Below, piece by piece: positions 56,124 to 64,000 of a DNA stretch of 64,000 nt (its first letter is position 1; every line of letters begins with the position of its first letter). The notes under the pieces are model-generated. The model saw only the letters and a program-made list of their open reading frames with translations. It was not told where the DNA came from and did not search any database. Position numbers and translations under genes: made by a program. Source of the DNA: Trichosphaerium sp. ATCC 40318 (Eukaryota > Discosea > Flabellinia > Trichosidae); assembly GCA_038496445.1 (NCBI GenBank), contig JALMLS010000299.1, positions 124,001 to 188,000 of the forward strand. The letters are read 5' to 3'.

Positions 56124-58238
56124 CTACAACTGTGCAAATTTCTTCATTGCTTGTCTCACACCAAGATCAAGCATAATTTCTACACATTCATTAGTACTAG
56201 CAACGCGCAATCTATACATCACGCACCTTCTGAACCAGCTGGAATAGCGAGAGCGCGAACTTCACGGTACAAGCGCTCAATCTTTTCTCCTTGACCACCA
56301 CGGGTGTAAGCAAGACCTATGCAATGTAAATATCGACACTTCAAAATCATTTTAGTGACACTTCTTACCTCCAAAAATTTGTGCGGCTTCACGTGCGCAA
56401 AATTCCATAGTTTGAGTTGCTTGGGCCTTTAGAAGAGCAATTGGGCCACCCAATAATCTGCTAGCTTCCTCGTATGGCAATACAGTGAGTTGGTAAGTGA
56501 CTTGTTCGAGCCAAGCATGTGTTGCTTCAACTTTTCTAATCATGTGTGCTAGTTTGTTTCTAATAACTGGGTGGTCGATGAGACGCTTTCCGAAAGTCTT
56601 ACGCTTGTGCGCATAGTTGATTGAGTCTTCGATACATACACGTGCGAAACGGTTGGCCTGTACAACAGTACCCCATCGCTCATGGTTGAAACTGCAAGCA
56701 TTTGTAAGTAGAAAATATAAAGGCTAGGAGTAGTACTTGGTCATAATGGATTTGAATCCTTCGTTTTCTTTTCCAATCAAGTTAGATACAGGTACACGAA
56801 CATCCTCGAAAGTAACTACGTTCACCATAAATAAAGACCTTTGGTTGTAAGTGTCGTACTGTATGTAGTTCCTGAAGCCCAGACGCCCATACAGTTCATT
56901 TGCTTGCAAGTAACACCAGGCATTGTTTTTTCAATGAGAAGCATAGAAATACCTTTGTTACCAGCTCCACCAGTACGGACAGCAGTTGTGCTACACTAAA
57001 TCAGATGCGAAAACAATTAATACGCGTACAAATAGTCAGCGAATACTCCGTTAGTGATCCATTTTTTAACGCCGTTTACGATGTAGTATTTACCCTAGCA
57101 TAGGAAATGAATACGTTACAATAAGAAATACTCTACTTACACATGGGGTTTTCTTTGCGGTAGTTTTCAAGTTACGAACATCACTTCCCGCCCATGGTTC
57201 TGTGATAGCCAAGCAGATAACTTTTTGTCCGCGTAATACAGCAGGAGCTACTCTTTTTCTCATCTCAGGTGGACCAAAGTGCAATACCGGAGGCAAGCCA
57301 ATCTGGATACCAGCGATGATACTACAAACATTAAGCAACTGACAGGTACAGTAATTCTGTACCCCCATAATACACCACAAGAACCTGTACGTGCAAGTTC
57401 ATCAACAATAATAAGTTCGTGAAAGTAGTCGAAGTCTTCTGGTTTGACACCTCCCAAAATTTCGCGACCAGCATATTCCTTTTGAAAAAAAAAATGTCAC
57501 TTCGTGGGTATTACTCGCAATCACGTACAGTAGCCCATTTGCCTCCACATACACCAGGAAGCCATGAACCACATTTTGCATGTAATCCCTCAGGTAGTGT
57601 TTTGGCCTCGTCCCATTCGTGGGTGTAAGGTCTATAACATATTAAGTTTTTTTCTTTTTTGGTTGAGTGTTATGACACCTACATGATCTCTTCATCAACA
57701 AATTTGCGCATTGCGGCACGCATTTGTCTGTGGGAATCATTGTAGTATGTGCTGTTCCAGCCCTGATACCAATTTGGATCACCATAAGGTGTCAACTCGC
57801 CTGTAAAAATAGTTGGCTGTGAACTTCGGTTTGTGTTTTTCGTACCAAATGTTGCGCCTTTAGAGCCGACAGTAGAAGGCCCTGCTGATGGTTTGGATCC
57901 AATAACACCAATACATAAGCGTTTACCGTATTTTTGTAGTACCGATCGTACATTGTGAAACCTATTTTTTGTTTTTGTTAGAATTGTGCCAATAACCAAA
58001 GTAACGCTCGTACATTTCGAATTGCTTCGTGGCGTCCTTACCAGCGAGTTTTAGAACTACATTCTTACCACCTGGATGTTCTGCCAAAAAGCTATTGTAT
58101 TGTAAGCTATGGAGGGCAGGGACAGTGGGAAAATCTCCAATACCCAGTAACATCATAAACCTTTCCTGAGATGATAATCCAAGCGTCAGTGGCTTTGTTA
58201 TGAGCAGCAACTTGCTCCACAGTGTAAACCGTTGTCAT
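56124..58238 (-). CDS. Cytochrome b5-acyl-CoA dehydrogenase fusion
   Basis: About 11 exons from ATG 58238 (MTTVYTVEQVAAHNKATDAW) to TAG 56124-56126. The N-terminal 100 residues are cytochrome b5: IIISGKVYDVTGLQYNSFLA, heme ligand in EHPGGKNVVLKLAGKDATKQ, and the second heme His in FEMFHNVRSVLQKYG if the intron uses the GTACGA donor at about 58006. After a linker come the acyl-CoA dehydrogenase parts: MRAAMRKFVDEEI, GGVKPEDFDYFHELIIVDEL, IGLPPVLHFGPPEMRKR, VICLAITEPWAGSDVRNLKT (FAD), YYIVNGVKKWITNG, VPVSNLIGKENEGF, FNHERWGTVVQANRFARV, CIEDSINYAHKRKTFGKRLI and ATQTMEFCAREAAQIFGGLA. It should oxidise an acyl-CoA, with b5 passing electrons. This fusion is best known from fungi. No mitochondrial presequence or peroxisomal tripeptide is evident. 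Confidence 0.88.
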
Positions 58239-58315
58239 GTGGTTGTCTAGCTGAGTTTAAAATGACTTGACATGACTTATTTCGTTTTTTAGTTGTCTTG
58301 CTCTCAAAGTACAAA
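58239..58315. promoter_or_regulatory. Divergent promoter, ACAD / LTO1
   Basis: Seventy-seven bases separate the two start codons. No named motif. Confidence 0.4.
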
Positions 58316-58935
58316 ATGGCAGAAAGTAGCGATGAATCAGACCCTTTTGATCGTTTACTTAACATAGAAAGCGAATTCCAACAAGAAGGCTTTGTTGAAG
58401 GTGAGAAATGGGGTAAAGATGAAGGTTTGCGTCAGGGTACGTAAAGACTTGCGCTCATTGTATTTACGGTAGCGTAGGAGACGAATTAGGCTATGCAGCA
58501 GGATTTGACATGGGAGAGGAGGTGGGGTACTACAGAGGCACTATCGAAGGTAATAACCTGTTATGCTTGATGTAATTCTATTCAGAACTAAATTCTCTCG
58601 CTACACAGTTCCCTGATCGCTTCTCTGCACGGTACGCATATTCTATAAGTAAATCTAACTTGTGTAGAGCAATAAAAACAATCACGAAGCTCGCCACAAC
58701 CATAAAACCCGATCCGGAAAAAGATTTAAACTCAAGCACAGTGGCTGAGTTAGAAGCATTCAGAAAGGCATTTAAATTACTACAAGCTCAAGTTCCTTTC
58801 CTACAAAAGTCACCTTATGCACCAACGTACGGTACTCTTTAAACATTAATTGCTAACAAATTGTAATTAGTGAAAAACCAAAGTTGGATTTTTGATCCAC
58901 ATGCTCTTCAAACACCTGGCAAAACGTTTGTGTAA
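58316..58935 (+). CDS. LTO1/ORAOV1 homologue (deca-GX3 protein)
   Basis: Five exons from ATG 58316: MAESSDESDPFDRLLNIESE, FQQEGFVEGEKWGKDEGLRQ, GDELGYAAGFDMGEEVGYYR, GTIEELNSLATQFPDRFSAR, then helices IKTITKLATTIK and VAELEAFRKAFKLLQAQVPF. The G-x3-G-x3-G ladder after F-x2-E-G is the Yae1/Lto1 signature. Lto1 with Yae1 is the adaptor that brings the cytosolic Fe-S machinery to the ABC protein Rli1/ABCE1. A last intron (GTACTC to TAATTAG, about 58835-58870) adds VKNQSWIFDPHALQTPGKTF and a TAA at 58933-58935. Without it the protein ends at 58842; the good branch site GCTAACA favours splicing. The C-terminal W of human LTO1 is not at the very end here. Confidence 0.82.
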
Positions 58936-59051
58936 CTTGTAACATACGAAAGAAAAATGGCCAAATAAAATACAATTTCTGGCAACCTGTCAAAATGTGC
59001 CATGTGTCAAACTATTTTCAATGAAGTTCTTTCACCACACATTGTTTTATC

Positions 59052-60923
59052 ATGACAACGGCTCTTAAAAAGACTGAAACTGTGTGCATTAAGGCGACCA
59101 CCCTTGAAAGGTATTACGAACACCTTTACACGGCTAACAAATTAAAGTTATACTTGTTCAGTACCATTGGACCATTCCACTCCAGAAGGGCCTCAAATAG
59201 AGATATTTGTGCGTATAGTATCGCAAAAAGGTAAAGAAGGATTAAAACAGCCATACCTAGTGAAGTTACAGGTAACAATTACTTGTGTGTCGTATTTTAC
59301 TAATATAGCATTTAGGGAGGGCCTGGATACGAATGTAGTCGCCCAAGGTAAGCGAAAAGATTGTAATTGTAAATGAAGTATTTGTAGGTCTCAAGGTGGC
59401 TGGATAGGTACTGCCTTGAGCAAAGGCATGAAAGTTGTATTGCTCGATCAACGTGGCACTGGTTTGAGTACGCCTATCACAAACAGGACTATATTGCGTC
59501 ACAAGACTGCTGAGGCACAAGCTGAGTACCTGTCACATTTTAGGTTCGTTAACAGACTTTTTTAAAATTGGCTATTTATACTGTATTAGAGCTCCAGCAA
59601 TCGTAGCCGACTGTGAAATAATAAGGAAGCAATTGGGTGTAGATAAATGGAGTTTACTAGGTAAATATTCAATATTTATCATATTTTTAACGATGCTGTA
59701 GGTCAGTCCTATGGAGGCTTTTGTTGTATTACATACCTGTCCCAAGCGCCATCTAGGTACATAGCTTGATAATTAATATTGTTTTAATGTCATTAGCTTG
59801 GCTGCTGTGTACATGACAGGTGGATTAGCACCTCTCAGTGAGGATCCAGATGATGGTAACTAATAATTCTGTTCTTTGGTTGTTGAGTATTTTTGTAGTG
59901 TATACGCGTCTTTACAAAAGAGTTCTTTGGTACAACGAGAGATTTAATGAGGCTTACCCAAATGACGCTGCTAAAGTTCGAAGCATTGTTGACTACTTAC
60001 AAGCCAACAAAGTAACGTAAGTAATCTAGAAAAGGTTCCTCTTTCTAACTGTTTCTCACAGCTTGCCTGGAGGTGGTACGTTGACTGTGCGCCGGTTCCA
60101 AGCTTTGGGGTTAGGTTTCGGCTTCGGTTTTGAATCAATGCATTACTTGCTTGAGCATGCATTCGACGAAGGTACAACGTATTGTTGTTCAAGTAGAGAA
60201 CATAGCGTGACAACGATTTAGGTCCTGATGGCAAGGAACTTGGTTTGAAATTTTTAAGGACCGTTGAAAATAGGACACATTATACCACCAATCCTCTATA
60301 TGCAGTATTACATGAGTCCATATACTGTCAAGGCAAAGCATCAAACTGGAGCGCTGAACGAGTCAGAAAACAATATCCTCAATTTTCCGTTACCAAAGAC
60401 GCACCAGGTAATTTTTTTTAAATTTGCTTGTACTTCGGGGCTCACTCTTATTTTGTGAAGTTTACTTTACTGGTGAGATGATTTACCCATGGTACTTTGA
60501 TGATTTCGAAGAGCTTCAACCATTCAAAGAGGCTGCTAATATCATTGTACACTTATTTAATTTGTGTCCAACTAAATGGAGAGTAGGCCAGCAAAAGTGA
60601 TTGGCCAAAGCTCTATGATAAGGAAGTTCTCAAGACGAACACCGTGCCTGTAGCTGGTACTGATATTTCCCTATTTATAGCACTAAAGTTTGTAGCTATC
60701 GCGTACTTCAAGGATATGTATGTAGATTTTGATTTATCAATGGAAACAGCAGAAGCTATACAAAACTGCAGGATTTGGGTCACCAATGGTTACTTACATA
60801 ATGGTCTTGGGTACGAACGCTTCTTTTTACCATATGTACCTACTGACATTGTTAAGCGTTGCTGGTGCTAAAATATTAACACGACTCATGGGTCTTCAGA
60901 ATGATGTACTTAGTAAAGTGTAG
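59052..60923 (+). CDS. Prolyl iminopeptidase (S33 alpha/beta hydrolase)
   Basis: About 12 exons from ATG 59052 (MTTALKKTETVCIKATTLER) to TAG 60921-60923. Conserved pieces: PEGPQIEIFVRIVSQKG, the oxyanion motif GGPGY, GMKVVLLDQRGTGLSTPIT, IIRKQLGVDKWSLLGQSYGG with the nucleophile Ser in G-Q-S-Y-G-G, LAAVYMTGGLAPLSEDPDD, SIVDYLQANKVTLPGGGTLT, LGLGFGFGFESMHYLLEHAF, VYFTGEMIYPWYFDDFEELQ, VPVAGTDISLYFKDMYVDF and the last exon VAGAKILTRLMGLQNDVLSK. It releases N-terminal proline from peptides. The length, about 430 residues, matches fungal and bacterial enzymes. Upstream, 40-65 bp before the ATG, are two TGTCAAA copies. Confidence 0.88.
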
Positions 60924-60931
60924 ATAGCACT

Positions 60932-62133
60932 CTAACAAGTACTCACTAACAAATGCTCAATAAATTCTGCATGTGTCAACTGTTGCATTTACTCAGTCAT
61001 TTCGTGACACATTATTGCGAGTTTTTCTAATACTCAGGTACATAGCGAGGATAGGTCTTCTTGGCAGCTCTGGCTTCTTGCAAATCAATCTCAACAGTCA
61101 TGATTGGAGCTTTTGGATCGGTAACTGCAATGGTCTCACCTGCTGGTGTGCTAATGTAGCCCTACAAGTTTTTAGTCGGCTGGTTCGCTAAGACATGAAT
61201 CTTTACCTTGCCACAGAACCATTTATCATCATGTACATGATTGGAAGATAGACAAAAAGCTCCACCACATACAGCGGAAATTGACCCTAAAAAAGTAATA
61301 AGTTACCACGATAGTGGCGCTAGCTTAATACCTCCTTTGATCCATTTTGCGGCTCCAGCAACCTTTAAACAAAAACCGTCAGTGGGTACTATTAATTTGA
61401 AAATTTGTACCTGAGTTGCGCGTGGACAAAACAATATTTCCATGCCCTTTTTTCCAAGCAATCTAGCGTGTTCGATAAACCAAATGTCTGCAATTAATCA
61501 GTACTTAGAGTTAAATGTACAACTGTAACTTGCCAGTGCATATTTGAATTCCGATAACAACGTCACCTTTACCAGGGATGGTAACAGTTGCAGGTTCAAA
61601 AGTTGGAGTAGCATTTCTCTCGTACCAAGTAGACTCCCAATAACCTTCGTGGTTAGGCAAGTAGCACTTAGTGTGAATGTCACGGAATGAGCCGCCTTGC
61701 CAAACGAAACCTAAGTTATGGTTTTTACCGTTTACAACGGCTGGTCTTGATGAAACGACTACTGGGACGCCAAGTCTAACGTGTGTGAGCGTCACGGGTA
61801 GAAAATGAATTCGTACTCGCCAAGCCTGCCAATCCATTCCTCATGTGCTTTCTACGCGTGTAAATAATACGTTTAGTGCGTCTCTGTACGTACCACGGCT
61901 TTTTCCCACTCGCTTTGGTCCTTTTTCTCTAAAGCAGCCAACCACTTGTAAAAAGGCATTTCTAATAGTACTATTATAAAACAACGCTAGACGTAGCACT
62001 CATACCAGGGAACAGGAGGATATCTGGTTTCTCAACTGCAGCGTGCTGTTTCAAGCTTTTCCATGAAGCTGCAAGCTCTTCTTCAGTTCGTAAACGTAAT
62101 TCGCAAACGCAGACCTTTACTTTAGTTGCCATT
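60932..62133 (-). CDS. Carbon-nitrogen hydrolase (nitrilase superfamily)
   Basis: About nine exons from ATG 62133 (MATKVKVCVCELRLRTEEEL). The E-K-C triad is visible once spliced: Glu in LLFPEMPFYKWLAALEKKD (the intron at about 61961-62009 splits this codon), Lys in SFRDIHTKCYLPNHEGYWES, and Cys in VVIGIQICTADIWFIEHARL. Other family parts: LGVPVVVSSRPAVVNGKNHN, GMEILFCPRATQ, GGAFCLSSNHVHDDKWFCGK, GYISTPAGETIAVTDP and the C-terminal IMTVEIDLQEARAAKKTYPR. The last exon LTHAEFIEHLLVSTC ends at 60932-60934, eight bases from the stop of the convergent iminopeptidase. It is probably an amidase or nitrilase-like enzyme of unknown substrate, cytosolic. Confidence 0.82.
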
Positions 62134-62239
62134 GACAAAAGTTCCAAAACAAGTGAGTGTTAAGGTAGTACAACAGTTTCTTAACTGCACAACAGCACTT
62201 TAGGCCTACCTACTAGGCTTCCAATGGTGCCATAGTTTA

Positions 62240-64000
62240 TTAGTTTTGTACTACCAGGTATCTGGACTTTTTGCGTGTATGCCACCATCGTCCAATTACA
62301 AAGAAGAGACTAATCAATACTGCAATTCCAAATATGGTAACAAGTGTAGAAAGGATTGGAAAAGTGCCTCGTTAAATTTTAGCTAATTAATCACGTGTGC
62401 TTAGCTAACCTTTGTGACTGATGTGAAAAAATCTGACTGAGTAACCGCTCAACTCTTCCGTAAATTTACCATTCTCTACTTGACGGTCTTTATCATCGTT
62501 GAACAGTAAATCCTAGCACTGTATTTCACAAGTGTTTACAAAAAACTTATCTTACTTGGACTTTAGCGTCATAGTTAACATTCTTGAAGTTCACTACAAC
62601 ATCTGTCGAGAGATCATTATCATTTGCCATCATCATGTATAAGTCAGAAGCAGACTCATCCCATGCTCTAGAGAATAGTGAGTTGAAGATCTACGATAGA
62701 AATACCTATATGAGATTTCAAAATCAGCAGCAAGTAACCCGATTGAACGTGAAGACTCAAGGTTAGTTGTTATAGATATCATCGAGGCAAGCTTGTATAT
62801 CTTAGAATGTCCGCAAGCATATACAAAGTACCTGAGCTTTCATGTGTGCGGTGGTGTTAAATAGTGTTTCTGAAACTTCTGGTACCTTGGAGAAAGTGAT
62901 TCCGTACATTACCTCAAAGGTTGTTAATAAGCACTGATTAGAAAGATAGTGTACATTTTGAAGAATACTGGCAAACACCATGTATTTCATTTCAATTTCA
63001 CTTGGTTGCCTCTTCCATGTTGGGTTCTGTACATTCCCTGTCAATCTTCAGCGTCTAATGCCTAAGCCAAACACATACCCTTCGCTTGTAGCATTGGTAT
63101 TATTGGCAACAAATTGTGATTTACAAGGTTGTATTTCTTTAGTCTATTTACAACATCTGTGGGAGCACCGCTGCAATGGTCACAAGCACAAGTTGGACCT
63201 GGACAACTGTTGGTATCAATCCCCTATTGTCAATAAGTGTAACGAGGATAACCTTAACGCACAATAGGAAATACGGCAGCTATAGCAACGTCGGCTGTTT
63301 TACCAAAAGCTTCAGATGTAAACATACAGCCAAGCACGTTTGTAACTGGGTGGAAAGCATCATTAGATTTGATGAATCTGTAAGTCTCTTTCAATTCCGT
63401 AGGTTGCACTCCCTTAGCCTTTACATTTGTTATTTTTTATGTTGCTATTTATATGAGTTGTACATCTTCTTCAAAACCTATATTCCAAGCAAATACTGCA
63501 GGATGATTCTTGAAGGCTTGCATGTGCGAAGCAACCGCTGTTTTATTATGCCAAAAATCTTCAAAACTGTAGTATACTTTTAATCCTGGTAAAGGTTAGT
63601 ATATATCTTACAACGTAACAAATTACGACCTGATAAGTGTATAGCATCCATTAACTTCTCCCATTCGGCGGTGATACCCATTGGTGTGCCTCTGGGGTAA
63701 ACTGTTGTAAATCCTGCAGCATGTTATCCTCAGCCAAATACCAAGTAGTACCTCTAGCTGCAATAGCATCCCAGGTGCTTTGAGTTTGATTAACCAACCA
63801 ATCATAGTCGTAGCTATATCCATATGGTATAAAAATGTCACCACCTTATTTGACGAAGTGTAAGTTTTCAATCATTGTGCGCCACGTGCTTTTTGTAAGA
63901 AAAGTTTTTTTGATGAGGTTAACAGAGATCATATTGGAGGGAGCGTCAAGTCTTGAGTACGTCAACCTAGCACATTCATTAGACGTTTACAAACAGTGGC
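62240..64000 (-). CDS. Membrane-anchored glycoside-hydrolase-like protein, N-terminus off the window
   Basis: The gene enters from the right edge; about eight exons are visible. TIM-barrel-like sequence: FIPYGYSYDYDWLVNQTQST, WDAIAARGFTTVYPRGTPMG, ITAEWEKLMDAIHLSGLKVY, YSFEDFWHNKTAVASHMQAF, KNHPAVFAWNIGVQPTELKE, TYRFIKSNDAFHPVTNVLGC, a Cys-rich loop NSCPGPTCACDHCSGAPTDV and SEIEMKYMVFASILQNVHYL. The pattern H-P-A-V-x-A-W, then E-L-x-x-T-Y-x-x-I-K-x-x-D-x-x-H-P, resembles GH2/GH5-like hydrolases, though the expected acid/base Glu after A-W is not obvious (N-I-G-V-Q-P). C-terminally a single transmembrane helix IFGIAVLISLFFVIG is followed by a basic cytosolic tail and TAA at 62240-62242. It is a type I surface or lysosomal ectoenzyme, perhaps catalytically altered. 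Confidence 0.65.

Overview
This window is nuclear DNA from a free-living or saprotrophic eukaryotic microbe with a very compact genome. Almost every gene is split by tiny introns (about 35-60 bp). The donors I read are mostly GTAC-type (GTACGT, GTACAA, GTACTT), with a pyrimidine-poor 3' end and a CTAAC/TTAAC-like branch site just before AG. Intergenic gaps run from 8 to about 370 bp and there is no operon structure. Typical eukaryotic functions are present: Nup214/Nup159, translin, IFRD, TRAPP-like, LTO1, METTL25, mitochondrial Hsp10, PPT1 and TEP1. Chorismate synthase is also present, so this is not an animal. A cytochrome b5-acyl-CoA dehydrogenase fusion is of a kind best known from fungi. 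I cannot name the lineage; an amoeboid protist or an early fungus-like/opisthokont-related protist would fit. No rRNA, CRISPR array or complete transposon was seen, and I recognised no tRNA.

Layout. 0.3-8.4 kb: C2 + Pro/Gly/Gln-rich protein (-), IFRD (+), RCC1-BTB-BTB (+). 8.5-10.3 kb: two intronless genes (-), one with a TFIIB-type zinc ribbon, flanking an uncertain small ORF. 10.7-18.0 kb: a large Nup214/Nup159-type nucleoporin (-) with a C2 domain between its propeller and its FG repeats. 18.0-22.2 kb: translin, a WH2/proline-rich actin regulator and an F-box/LRR protein (all +). 22.3-28.1 kb: alpha/beta hydrolase, cap-methyltransferase-like protein and TRAPPC14-like protein (all -). 28.3-33.4 kb: Hsp10 (+), membrane-anchored JmjC oxygenase (-), ARM-BTB protein (+). 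33.5-37.2 kb: MAK/ICK-type kinase, METTL25-like protein and a small unknown (all -). 37.2-39.2 kb: a four-helix-bundle/EF-hand-like/FHA/PBZ protein (+), the most unusual gene here. 39.3-49.4 kb: YP..W repeat protein, a 7.7-kb TEP1 homologue and a CDP-alcohol phosphatidyltransferase (all -). 49.6-64 kb: acylated-tail protein (+), chorismate synthase (+), a possible FANCB-like protein (-), PPT1 (+), cyt b5-ACAD (-), LTO1 (+), prolyl iminopeptidase (+), nitrilase-family hydrolase (-) and a membrane-anchored glycoside-hydrolase-like protein cut by the right edge (-).

The genes do not form one pathway. Two loose themes stand out. One is DNA-damage/ADP-ribose or RNP surveillance (FHA-PBZ protein, TEP1, possible FANCB). 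The other is C2 domains fused to disordered low-complexity tails (two independent genes). All multi-exon models were spliced by eye; first exons are the least certain parts.
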